Below are positions 22,757 to 34,213 of a stretch of 64,000 nt of DNA, piece after piece. Every line of letters starts with the position of its first letter. The stretch's first letter is position 1. The notes below the pieces were generated by a model. It worked only from the letters and a program-made list of their open reading frames with translations. It was not told the DNA's origin and searched no databases. The position numbers and the translations under genes are program-made. The stretch is taken from assembly GCF_001680005.1 (NCBI RefSeq), contig NC_033568.1:1550001-1614000 (forward strand), read 5' to 3'. The stretch comes from Plasmodium coatneyi. Lineage: Eukaryota > Apicomplexa > Aconoidasida > Haemosporida > Plasmodiidae.

Positions 22757-22993
22757 TTGTGGAATGCAGCTCATAGTTCACGTATTTATTGTGCGCGAAC
22801 ATATGTTCTGAGCGGTTGGAGCGGAGTTAACCGGAGGAATAATTGGATCGGAAGAAAGGGCAAAGTGAAGAAGAACCCGCAATGAATGCTAATGTGAGGT
22901 GTCAGCTGAAATGAAAGGACTGCTTCTTCACCATAAAATATGTCCATAATTTACAATACGTGTAAGTATTAGCAATGGGAAAAGGTGAAGCTT

Positions 22994-22995
<2 letters not shown>

Positions 22996-23031
<36 letters not shown>
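22996..23031. repeat. Poly-T run, 36 bases
   Basis: This is the longest T homopolymer in the window, in convergent 3' UTR DNA. Its length is likely to vary between isolates and assemblies. Confidence 0.9.
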
Positions 23032-23032
<1 letters not shown>

Positions 23033-23756
23033 TCATTCTTAGTTTTTTTACGTATTTGATTTTTTGCGTAACCCTATCCTTTTACTTGGCCCGTTCTGCG
23101 GGGCTATTTCCTCGCCACTTCCTTCGTGACCGTCTAAATTTCTTACCCGTTTTATTTTTTTTTTTGTTGTCTCCCTTTTTGGTGTGCCTCCGTGTGCCTC
23201 TTTTCAAATTTGAAAAATCGAATTGAAATCTGCCTATAGATATTCCCTCCTTTTTTCGTCCATTCGTTCATTTCACCCCTTGACGTTAAAATAAAAAGAA
23301 AAACAAAAAGAATAGCAAACAAAAGTGGAATTATTTCCCATTTTTCTAAAAACTTTAAACATTTCGAATTCAAAATTTACATACAACTGTTTTTTATGTG
23401 TGCAAAATTATGCATTGAATTTACCTCTGTGGGGTTGCTGCGATGCGCACAGGATGATGGGTAGATAGATGGACGACTGCCTACAATGAGGGGTACATGG
23501 TACCCTGAATCATGAAGGAAGTCTTCATAGGATGTGGCAGTTGTAAACATCGAATTGGATTCACCCTTGTGGTGAGAGAAAAGTATGCATATTTAAGAGG
23601 GGAGTTTTTTTGGGAAAAACTCACCCTTTACAAATGTCAAAGTGTTCGCAGTGGAAACAGAAAAATGTTTATCAATTAGCGCTTCCCACAGGAGGGATGA
23701 CAGATAAACAGGAAAACGAAACAAAATTTAGGGAGGAGTATTCTTACTTGGGAAGA

Positions 23757-26724
23757 TTACCCCAACGTCATGACATCCATTTCATCCATATCGCCAGAGT
23801 TCATTTTGCTCCTCGTCTCACCATCATCCTCTTTGTTATACTTTTGCATTAGCTGCATCAATTTGGAGTTTTCCATCGCAGCATTTTCAGTGCCCTTTTC
23901 ATCCTTCTGCGAATGACTCACTGTTTTGTCTATTCTTTTTGGAGACCTCGAAATGGACTTCCTTCTTGTTTGAATATTCTCTACCTTTATCGTTAGGGAG
24001 GATTTATATGACGTCGGTCTTCGAGCATAATCCTTTCCAGTAGCGAGTGCCTTTTGGCTTTCTATTTTTCTATACTTGTTAATTAATTCGTTTTCATTAA
24101 TTTCGTACTTGTCTTTTCTGTATGCTTTATCATCTTCTCTAGAACTGTATGACCTAGACGATCTGGATGCTGATTCGTCCCTTTTCCTGTGCGAATCTTC
24201 GTAGGATGTTCTTCCGCGTTTCGTGAGTGACCTATCACGATGGTCTCTATGCGATTTGTCGTGTGAGGAGTGTTTCTTATCGTTCCGTTCTTCGCTCGTT
24301 CGTCTCTTTCTGCGTCTATCCCGGTCGTGACTTCTACTTCTATTCCGATCTCGACTTCTATCCCGATCACGACTCCTATCCTTGTGTCTACCTCTATGCC
24401 GACTTCTGCTTCTGCTCCTGCTTCTGCTCCTTCTTCCCCTACTTCTACTTCTGCTTCTTCGCCTCCTTCTTTTGCCGCTCCTACTTCTACTACTCCTTCT
24501 GTGCGTTTTCTCATTTCTGACTCGGCTCCTTTCGGTGGCATCCGCAGCACTTTCTGTATCCCCTTCCCTGTGGGGGTCCTCCGAGTCTAGCTTCACGTAG
24601 CCCATATTAACGAGCTTTTCGTTCCCATCGATTTTTCTGATTCGAACGAAAATCTTCTCCTTCCCGTGATTCACGATGCCTCCTATTTCGCCCTTCTCCC
24701 ACTCTCCGCTGGGGTGGTCACCAAGGGAAGGGAAAGAAAGAAGTAAATAAACATACAAAATAAAATGCAAAAACGTACGATACGACTGGTCGTAAGGAAC
24801 ACTTTTAATTTCGCTTTCCGAGCAGGGGTGTTCCTCCTCTCAGTGGGGTCACCCCCTTGCAAGAGAATATGTAGACACAAGGGAGGGTCTCATCTCGAGT
24901 GACCCCCCCTTCATGGTCTCACATATGCACGTCTCACTTACTTGACATAGGCCATAATGGGTTCTCCTTTCACAAATTTGTGCATCTTTTCCTTGTTCTT
25001 TCTGAGTCTCCTCCTATGGTCACTCATCAACATCAGTCGTGCGCCATAGGTGTTTTTTATTTTTATGGGCATTCTAGGCAGAACTGCAAGGGGGGAGGGG
25101 AACATAGTGAAGTGTACTGGTATGTAGATATGGATCCATTGCAAAAGTGAAGCGTATACACTCAACACGCGCACAAAGGTGTATTCCCCGCTTTGCAGGA
25201 GATACAACCCAACTGGGCAGCAACACCAACTAATTCGACGCAATAAACGAACCTGTGTTGAAATACTTATCCTCCGCCAGGAGGCACTGAACGTACTCGC
25301 CTATCGTCTGCTTCTTCCGTTTGTCAGCTGATGTGATAAACTCATCTTCATCCAGGAGGTAGGGTTCAAACCACATCCAAAGCTGGAAGGCAAAGATTGG
25401 GGGGGAAAAAAAATGATGTTGACGGAATGGGGCATGTATATTACACAAAGACGCATCGATGCAGTTAAGTAAGCAGTGTTGCAACCCCCATGGAAGACAT
25501 ATGTTATCTGTTGGGGGGGTCCCTTTTTTATTCCTAACATTGGCAGGCGAGTGGACATATCTCAAATACAAAAATCCGCAGGCTCGTATGTAGCAGGATT
25601 CACGACTTTCGATCAGCACCTTCATCTGTTTGGAGGAGAGAAAAATGAGAAAAGACGCAACGATGGTTTGAGTTGAAGAAGTGTTATACGTTACATTGAT
25701 CAGGTAACGTCGGAATGATCGTTCGTATGCAATGGATTGACTATGGTGTAGTACCCCACTTAACACGTGGTGACATTCCCACTAGCATTGCCACGTGGGT
25801 TCACGCCTTACCTGCTTCTCCGACAAATGCATGGTAAACAACTTGTAGAGGCAGCAAAAAAGAGTCGACGGGGCCCTTGTACTTCCAATGCAGTAGGGTT
25901 CCACATGGTCCGCATATAAGTGAATTTCTTCTACGACCTCCTTAAAGGTTTTCAGTGGAACTAGCGATCTGAAATATTCGGACGATAAAATATTATTTCT
26001 GAGTAACGTATTTACATTGTACGTTGTAGTGTTTGTCATTTCTAGGATATTTTTTTTTTCTTCATTGTTGTAATTTGTTAGAGATGAATGGAAGGAGCTA
26101 CTAGATGCATTGTTTGCACCTAGCTTATATTTCATACCCCCCCTATAGGTATGGTCTAAATTGCTATATCTGTAGCTGCTATTTGGGTGTTCTTCCATTC
26201 TGCTTGGGAACCTACTCATGGCGTTACTGTATGGGTTCATCATACTACCCATGGGGTGCATTCCACTGTTCATGTGATAGAAGGACGGGTCCATGTATCC
26301 GTAATTGAGGGCATAGTTTCCTGCGTCGTTGTGGGGAGAGGGGTGTGTGTGCAATGGTGGGTGGTGCTATGTGACTGGTGCTACGGTGACAGGTGGAGTA
26401 ATTCGACACGTTAACATAGGAACAACCACGGTAAACACAGTTGTGGTGACTTCCCATCCAAGCATTACCGTCGAAGGGTACGTCCCCCTGCATATTGTTA
26501 TAACCCGTCTTGTTGCCCATAGACCCACCGGGGTTACTGTTGTAGTAATAGTAGTCGTACATCTGCTTGTTTATGCCATTTTGGTCCAGTTGGTTCAGCT
26601 GATTGGGTTGACTGGGTTGAATTAGCTGATTTGGTTGATTGGGTTGATTGGGTTGAGTGGCGTGACTAGGCACGTTCGGTGGGTATGAAGCGGGGGGTTC
26701 TGCATTGTTGTACTGGTTGTCCAT
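23757..26724 (-). CDS. PRPF38B: PRP38B-like pre-mRNA splicing factor, six exons, 691 aa
   Basis: Exons are 26724-26469, 26320-25812, 25625-25539, 25382-25253, 25083-24942 and 24708-23757. GT-AG borders and phases agree and sum to 692 codons including stop. The N-terminal exon encodes an Asn/Gln/Pro-rich region with PNQ repeats. Exons 2-5 encode the PRP38 domain, recognisable from RSLVPLKTFKEVVEEI, ESCYIRACGFLYLRY, SPANLWMWFEPYLLDEDEF and the IKIKNTYGARL segment. Exon 6 carries a long Arg/Ser (SR) domain and a charged C-terminus. PRP38 proteins act with the U4/U6.U5 tri-snRNP in spliceosome activation; the RS tail points to the PRP38B branch, nuclear. The first intron (26321-26468) explains what would otherwise look like a frameshift. 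Confidence 0.9.
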
Positions 26725-28750
26725 TGTGCGGCTGCGCGTTGAAAAAGGGAGGGGGATCGAAGAATGGCGTGAACCAAACGACGCAAGCGAAACGAGGTGA
26801 ACCCAGTGCCGCAAGTGAAATGGGGAGAACGAAACGGAGTGAACCTAATAATTGCCCTTTGAAAAAAATAAAAGGCGTGGTGGCTACCATTTCAGACCTC
26901 CACACACTACAGCGGTATTTTTTTCGCAGAGGCCGTTTTCCTCATTCGTGGGCCTTTGTACGCAAATATACGGGGCTCATTTTTTTTTTTTTTTTTTTTT
27001 TTTTCTTTTGCACGACGTAATGGCAGAGAAGGGTAAGCTGTGTTGTGACCTCTACTTGGGGGAACGTGTGAGACGCTCTCACGTCTATACATATAGCACG
27101 AACGTATGTATGCTTATGTAGACGTCTTCCCCACGAAACGGCTATGCACACTGGGAGTAGAAGCAACGCATGGAGGGTACCCACACTAAGCATCTAATAC
27201 GTTAAAAAAGAAAATGGAAGAAACCACCGTGCTGTTACGCATCAGGGGGAACGTCCTACATGCATATTATACAATTACGAAAGGGCATATTGATAAGGCG
27301 TCACATAGGGCCGTGCGTAGTGTACACTATATACCTATGAGCAACGTTGCTGTAACGAATTTTTACAACATGGGGGGCCGACGAACAAAAGGAAGCATGC
27401 TAATTCTGTCAATCATTTTTCCAAATGGAACAAACAAAGGCGTTTAAAAAAAAAAGCAGGAGGGGGAAGAAAATATATGAACGAGCTGGCACATAATGTG
27501 GACTGGGAGTGGGGTCAAAATGGCTAGCAGTTCATTTCCCCCAAGGTAAGGAAAAGCCTATAATTGCCTTTTCCTAAATTTGTAAGTCTTCCTACAAAAT
27601 GGCATATTTTTTACAAAATGATATGCAGTTTTTCCACTCCGCTAAATGTAGCCCCATATGTCATCGTTTTTAGTGATGAGGGAAAATAATGGGTAGGAGG
27701 AAAAGGCCTGCATTTATGCTTCGTTCATCCCAAGATAAAAAAAAAAAAGGAGCATTTTCACGGCTAGCGAAGGAGCACGAGCTGCTTGGGGTGAGTACGC
27801 ACAAGCATCAGGATGTCCGGAAGTATGCGTTTATATAATACGTATGGGGAGTTATAAGCGCCGTAATTTCCTTAATGCAGTTGGGATGTGTTTGAGGGAT
27901 GCAGTACAAACATTCAGCATTCGCAAAGCGGTGAGATGGGAAAGCTGCAAAGTGGTACATATTTTATTTTGCCCGACCCAGCTGCATATGCAAAGTATAT
28001 TTTACTTCCGGGGCGTGTGCTTTCCTTTTTTTTTTTTTTTTTTTTTAATCTGTTAAGAGGGTCCTACATCGGATTTGTTGGCATTTACGTATAAAATATA
28101 TCTGTATGCATATGGGCGTAAAATGCAATGTATGCATTTTTTTTTTGCAGAATTGATATTCGCCCGTTAGCTGTTTTTTGGGCCCTTCAGAAATTCCCGC
28201 GGAAATTTTCGCGTTCGCGTGGCGCTCACATTGTTGCTGGTTTTACAATCCTTTCGAAGCCAATTTGGAAGCACAGATAATGCGGCACATGTTTACAGGC
28301 AAATGTTTCCATTTGAGGAGCTGAGCGGGTACTCAATTCTGTTGCGCCCTGTCTGTCAGACGCATAGTGCGTACATATGGATGTATTCGTTTGTGTGCCC
28401 ATCTTCCCCGTTTCGAATGTGCCAATGTGGTAGTGATTTTTCCAGCCACCGGAGCGATTTTATTTTGCTGTTACTTGCTTCCCGTTTTGCTCCATTTTGG
28501 CGCCACTTTTACCAATATGAAGAAGCAAAAAATCGCCATTTTTTTTCCCCCCGCCCATGTTTCTTCGCACGCAATTTTGTCCCTGTTTAAAGTGTAGCGA
28601 AGGAGACGGCCTGCTGCCACAATCCCTACCCCCCAGATAGACTTCTTTTGAAATATAAGACGCATATGCCTGCGCATATGGATCGCATTATATACAGCCG
28701 CGGCCACATATGTATAAACACTCAAAACGTCGCAGCTAGCGTGGCCAAGG
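26725..28750. other. Divergent intergenic (promoter) region
   Basis: This lies between the PRP38B start (-) and the SNARE start (+). It is AT-rich with T-runs at 26979-27004 and 28026-28046. It contains one copy of a 30-base sequence shared with 43016-43045. ORFs such as 28219-28590 show no motif. No gene is seen. Confidence 0.6.
27344..27373. repeat. 30-base dispersed repeat, copy 1
   Basis: Thirty bases starting ACGTTGCTGTAACGAATTTT are identical to 43016-43045, while the flanks are unrelated. A weak internal stem is possible (GTTG/CAAC and GTAA/TTAC around CGAATTTT). Confidence 0.85.
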
Positions 28751-29804
28751 ATGAATAAGGGGAGTGAGAAAAAAGAGACGTACCAAAGCAGGCGAAATGA
28801 CACAAGCGATTTAGACAATATCAGAAACAAGTTGGAAGATCTGAAAAGCAAAACAGAAGTGAAGACAGACGAAAGGGTAGAAAATGAGAAGAAAAATGTT
28901 GACCCGTTTAGTGATCTTAAAATACACATTTTAAATGTTCTGGATGAAACGAGAAAATGCATAAGGGAAAAGGAGAGCTTACAAAATGTGCATGGAAATA
29001 ACATCGAGGTGATAAAAAGGGGAAACATCATATATAAGAATATGAAAAATCTGGATACATACTTTTTAAAGTTAGAAGAAATTTTAAAAAAGCAGGAAAA
29101 GAAAAAATATGCCTACAGCAAGGAAGAGCTATGTGATAAAAATGAAACCTTTGAGTTGTTGAAAAAGCAAATTTATGAATGCAAGAAGTTGAGCAATTAC
29201 GACCACATTAAGGATACTTGTGTTATAGACTTTTCCGATTTTAAGAATAAGCAGCAGGTGGAGAGTAAGTGATCATATTTTTTTCGCACCCCCAATGTGG
29301 GAAGCATACTATCCGAAGGGGATGGCTTTCCCTCTCATGTGTGTCCCCATTACACCGTTTTGTTTTTCCCCCAATCTTGCAGGAAAAGAAACGAGCAACA
29401 ACAGTGATGAGGAAGACGACATGGTCATAATAAACAGGTGGAAAGAAAGGGATAAAAAATTTAACGAGGAAATTTTGAAAATCGGAGAAGTCATCGATCG
29501 GATAGGAGCCAATGCCGTTTTTATAACGAACAAGGCGGAAGAACAAAACGAAATAATCATAGATTTACAGGACCACACTGATAAGACGCAAAATAATGTG
29601 AAAGAGGTCAATGTGGAAATTAAGAAAGTGATGAAAAAGCATTCTCAGACGACCTGGTGTTGCAGAATTTCCCTCGTCATTATTTTGATTGTATTGGTGA
29701 TGATAACGTCGAATGTTATACAGAATAAATTCATCAGAAGTTTGCCTACCCCGGTGGTTATTCAGGAGGTGGTGCCGCAGGAAGTCCATCCAGTTGAAGC
29801 ATAA
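28751..29804 (+). CDS. Qc-type SNARE protein, two exons, 311 aa
   Basis: Exon 1 is 28751-29264 and exon 2 is 29383-29804, with a 118-base intron (donor A/GTAAGT, acceptor TTGCAG). Phase 1 is kept, giving 312 codons with stop. The N-terminal half is helical and charged. A SNARE motif spans about residues 195-260, with heptad hydrophobics and a zero-layer glutamine at Q226 (ITNKAEEQNEIIIDL), and the TQNNVKEVNVEIKKV part resembles syntaxin-6/8-type Qc SNAREs. A membrane helix follows (ISLVIILIVLVMITS, near 268-286). It therefore acts in vesicle fusion on an internal membrane. Unusually for a SNARE, about 25 residues follow the helix on the luminal side, Pro/Val/Glu-rich. The compartment cannot be told from sequence. 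Confidence 0.9.
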
Positions 29805-30933
29805 TCCTGCCCCGCGCAACACGCGCCCAAATTTGTGTGAACGGATTTTTCTTCCACAGTGAATGCTTGATACGTGGTGGAGGAAAAAGACAAATTGGGG
29901 TTTCCAAGGGGAACTGAAGCACAGTAAAAGCGCATAACAGGAAACATATTTGGAAATCCCATAAAAGTGCGTCAATATTTTGGCATGCTATTTAATTTAA
30001 TTTAATTTTTTTTTTTTTTTTTTTTTCCGTATACGTTGTTAAAGACGATGCTTTTGCAATTTTGTATGTAGTACGCTTTTAAAAATGTTTCTTCTTTTTT
30101 TTTGTGCGAATGTTGAATTGATAATTTTTTTTTTCCTTTGAGATTTCGCAGAAGCATTTTTATGTAAACACATTTAATTCCTGTGTTTTTGTGATTGCTT
30201 CCGAAAGGGGAGCCGCCGTGTATGTACATACACACCCGTTTATTATATGGGCAGTTAATACATGCATCCATCTGGATGTTTCCCTCAGCGGTGCCATCAG
30301 AAGGTTATAGCATATTGTAAAGAAGGAATGAGAAAAGTTGCATACTTTAAAATTAGTTATCCCAACGGGGAGGGAAAAAAAAAAAAAAAAAAAAACATAC
30401 TGATTAACAAAAAAGATGCGCATGCTCCATGAGCAAAATGCGGTTATGCGATAAAAGTGGTGTCCTATAAATGTGCAAAGTTGATACACTACACATACGA
30501 ATGGAATATTGAAAACAAGGGGGAGCTGAAATGGGGGATGGAGGACATCCATCCGCTTCGAACGCGTACTTGCGATGTGAACTGAAAAATAAATGCACCA
30601 AGTACACATCCTTTTTGTCGCATTCGGGTTAATAAAAATAATTTAACATTACTGTGCGGGTGGGTAATGCGGCGGGGTTGGAACACGAAAACATTTTCGC
30701 TTTTTTTCCTGGTAACCTATAAGGTAGGTTTTTATTTTATATACCCTCCTTCTGTCGTCTGAGTCATTCCTGGTTTGCTCCTCTTTTTTTCAAATCTCAA
30801 ATGATGATCTCGATGCAGCAAAAGCTGTTCACCGTGGTGGATAGGTTTACCCTGCCCACGATAGTGACACGTTATTTACAAACAATGCGGGTTGACGCCC
30901 ATGTGAAAAAACCCCTTAAACCTTTCGCAATTT
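29805..30933. other. Convergent intergenic region
   Basis: This lies between the SNARE stop (+) and the fibrillarin stop (-). It is AT-rich with a T-run at 30007-30026 and an A-run at 30376-30395. ORFs on the minus strand (30160-30609) are Cys/Phe/His-rich chance reads. No gene is seen. Confidence 0.65.
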
Positions 30934-32209
30934 TTACCTATACATACCCAGAACGATGGCATGGTTACGATGAAACGGTTCCAACGTTAGCTTCTCCTTG
31001 GGCTTACAACTTTCCTTTTTTAATTTCTCCATCTCTGACGCAAAGACGACCTCCGGCTTGGCAGTGGAGTCAACACAGTTGGCCTTAATAGATATTATAA
31101 ACCATCCTCCAGTTTTTAAAAACATGTGAGCATTCATAGCAACAATACGTGCTTGATCTGGCTGTGCAACATCAGCAAAAACGACGTCCACCATATCTAC
31201 TAGCATACGATACTTAATTGGCTGTCTAGCATCCTCTACAATGGGAACAACATTGGACCTCTTTTTTGACATGTTAGTTAAGTCTCTGCCTGATCTGTGA
31301 GAAAATTCAACTGCATAAACGACTCCTTCATCGCCGACCATATCGGACACGTGAGATACGGACGTTCCATTTGCTGCCCCCAGGTAGAGAACTTTACACC
31401 CTGGTTTGATTGGCATGTTTCCAACTCCACCCATTAAACAGGCACCTAATTTTGATCGAAATGGGTTCCATACTCTGTATTCAATCTTTTCATTATCTCC
31501 CATTACTTCGTATCTTTTCTCTCCATAGACACTTTCCCCTGGAACTAAATTTTTTGTTACAAGAATGTCTGACTTTCCTTTTAGTAGAAAAACTCCTGGG
31601 AATCTATGAGGTACTACAATAACTTTTCCTAACTTTCCATCTTTTTTGAAATTTTTTTTATTGTTATTATTTCCTCCACCAAATCTTCCTCCTGCGCCTC
31701 CTCTAGCACCTCTTCCTCCCCCTCCACCTCTACCGCCTCCTCCACCTCTTGGGCCACCTCCACCTCTTGGTCCACCTCCACCTCTTGGACCACCTCCTCC
31801 CCTTGGGCCACCTCCGCCTCGTCCTCCATTGTTGCCTTTCCACATGCCTCCCTTACGCACGGCATTATTATTATTATTATTGTTGTTTCCTTTCTTGAAA
31901 TCTTTGTTGCCCTTTTTGAAATTCCCGGATCCGCCTCGAAATGCGTCTACAGGGGGGGTGAAGAAATAACCACGTGAGACGGTGAAACAGGTGTGCCTGT
32001 GCCCTCGCGGATGGTACAACTGCGGGAGCTGTACGTCTCCAGATAAACAAAACAACGCGTGTAAAAAGAATTCCCCTTTTAATCACGAAAATAAAAAAAA
32101 GGGGCATATATTATGCAACACTGAGGAGAGAAAATATGGGTGGCAAAAAATTTGCCACTGTATTCTCCTTCGTTGTGACTTCTTTTTTAATTTTTTAAAT
32201 ACCTGTCAT
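30934..32209 (-). CDS. NOP1: Fibrillarin, box C/D snoRNP 2'-O-methyltransferase, 339 aa
   Basis: Exon 1 is only 7 bases (32209-32203, encoding ATG ACA G) and exon 2 is 31946-30934; the intron is 256 bases. Splicing gives the expected start MTDAFRGG; the unspliced frame instead begins with an unrelated Cys/Thr-rich stretch. The N-terminus is a Gly/Arg-rich (GAR) domain with repeated RGGGGP units after an Asn run. The rest is the methyltransferase fold with the SAM-binding motif VLYLGAANGTSVSHV and the VDVVFADVAQPDQA region. It is the catalytic subunit of nucleolar box C/D snoRNPs, methylating rRNA ribose. The protein ends VLGMYR; the stop overlaps a possible donor (AG/GTAAAA), but I found no convincing further exon. 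Confidence 0.95.
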
Positions 32210-34213
32210 TTTGCGTCAGCGTAAAAATATGTATTCAAATTTGACCAAACTTTACAACAGCAAAGTATGTTTCTATTCCGATTGGGTCAACTCTTCTTCC
32301 TTAATATGTTGGCGCGTTATATATGCAATACAATTGCTTGCGCAGGACTGAATTCACGCGCCAAATGGGGAAAAATTAAAACAAATGGGACGCAGCTCGT
32401 CGTTCATATACATATATGCATATATATTCTTTTCTCGCTCATTACACAGCCTTCAGGAAAATGGCGTAATAAGTTCGACGAAGTAAAATCCTCCACTACT
32501 TCTTTTAAAGATGGTATATTTGGGGTTACATGGTTTTTCACGTGGCGATGTTAAAAAACGCAAATTTTCATTTCAGCTAAGCACAGCGGCTCACGTTTCG
32601 TTTTTGCATGTTCTATATTTTTTTGCCGCTTTTGGTAAGATAAAATGCTATTTTTTTTTTTTTTTAAGGAATTTTGTTTCCGAGCAGTCGCTTCATTCAG
32701 GGAAATTGTTGTATCTTCTTCGATCAGCACAACAAATATACATACGCTATAGTAATGTTATGTATTTTTTTTGTAGGCGCCGTTATGGCTGGATGGTTGG
32801 TTGACATGGTGCCATTCCGTTTTTTCTTTTTTTTTTTTCAAATTGGGAAAGGAAGAGTGGGAAGCTGCCAAAAAAAATTGCTTTTTTTTTTCTTTTTTTT
32901 TTTTTTCGATCCAAAGGGAAAGCCACCCTAGAGAATATGCAGTATGTACATGCAGCGAAGTGAACGTTGCAAAGGCGCATTTGCTACCGCGTCAGTGAAG
33001 TGGCAATTTTAAATGTACATACAAGCGGTACAAGCGCTGCTTAGGAAAATAATTGTCCCTTTCATTTTCCTCACCAATATGTATATATACGCATATTATT
33101 TTTATTTTATTTTTTTTTTTTTTTCAAAATTTTGCATTATTTTACGCAAGGGGGTTATGGTAAGATGTCAGAAAGCGCTGCTCAGCGGAAAAGTTGGCAC
33201 AGATTAGCGGTGATGTCTGCGGAGGACAGATAGACCCATTTGCCACATTTTTTTTTTCTGCTCAAAGGTACGATGGGAATGAGAATGGCCCCCGTCCTGA
33301 TACATCGACATTGACGCATGGTAACGCGCTGACCCTGACGGGTGTCCGCCCAACAGTGAAAAAAAGAAAAAAAAGTGCAGATACAAAATTACAAATGTTA
33401 AAAGCATAAAATAGCAAATGGGCCATATAAAATGCAGGAGTTCACACCTCCATACTTCTCACCAGTTGCGTGAAAAACGTGTCACCCTTGAAAACGCAAC
33501 GAGGGGCAAACCACACCCCTTCATGCAAACGTGTCCTACGCGGAAATAAGGCACGGAAAAAAAAGAGAACACCTGAATTGAGCGAAAATAATTTCTTATT
33601 TAAGCAACAGGGAAGTTAATAAACTGATTTTTGTGCTTTGGTAGGTTCCTCATTTTTACATTTTGTTGTTCAAACTATCATGTTATGAGTGCTCTCCGTT
33701 TGGTCATTTTTTCGAACGTGAAAACGCTTCATCCTGCTTGTGCAGAAAATTGCCGTGTGTGGTTCGTTTGTGCTTGTCCCTTTTTGAGGCCACCCCACAA
33801 ATGTGGAAAGGCCTGTAAAAGAGAGCTCATTACAAGAGGTGCAAAAAAAGAAAAAAAACACATTTGGTAGATTCACCATTGAGTCGTTTCGGCTAAATAA
33901 TTTGCGCCCCATTTTGTGCGGAGGTTTAGCTAAGAGGGGTTAAAAAAGAGAGGCGCAAGAATACCCCCTAGGTAGCCTCCTCATTTGGTACAACAAGGGA
34001 AAGAATTATTTTATAAATTTTAAAGTGGACAACGAGATGGGCTGTGATGTGTAGCTTCATCTCAGCATCGCTGGATGGTAAAACTTCGCTTCATGTAAAC
34101 GTGCAGTTGTCATGAGGGATAGGATTTTGCACCATGAGTACGATCACCCCTGAGGGAGAAAAGCACCTCGTGTGGGTTTAGGTCCTATTTGTCCATTCGT
34201 TCATTCTACAACC
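32210..34213. other. Intergenic region, fibrillarin promoter / CCp3 3' side
   Basis: Both flanking genes are on the minus strand. T-runs occur at 32650-32664, 33111-33124 and elsewhere. A plus-strand stretch at 33268-33409 has somewhat protein-like codon content after a good pyrimidine-AG site. It is described as a weak candidate only; nothing else is seen. Confidence 0.55.
33268..33409 (+). other. Possible coding exon, very weak
   Basis: After a T-rich tract and AAAG (33264-33267), a frame of 46 codons encodes a Pro/Thr/Asn then Lys-rich peptide ending LQMLKA and a stop. The composition is more protein-like than its surroundings. However, no upstream exon with a proper GT donor in matching phase was found; the small ORF beginning ATGTCAGAAAGC near 33165 ends at TAG before the tract. 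It may be chance. Confidence 0.2.

Larger units (their letters stand above)
22700..23756. other. Convergent intergenic region
   Basis: This lies between the stop of the 209-aa gene (+) and the stop of the PRP38B-like gene (-). It holds the 13-bp hairpin (22725-22756) and a T36 run (22996-23031). Other ORFs are chance reads of T-rich DNA. Confidence 0.65.

Noticed and set aside
24083..24600. Long ORFs opposite or out of frame with the RS domain (Glu/Val-rich, Leu-rich, Ser/Thr-rich)
   Set aside because: Repeated Arg/Ser codons keep other frames open; they are shadows of the PRP38B RS tail.
30720..30933. Extra 3' exon for fibrillarin after a possible donor at its stop
   Set aside because: Candidate acceptors give non-family peptides; the family often ends close to the GMYR position.
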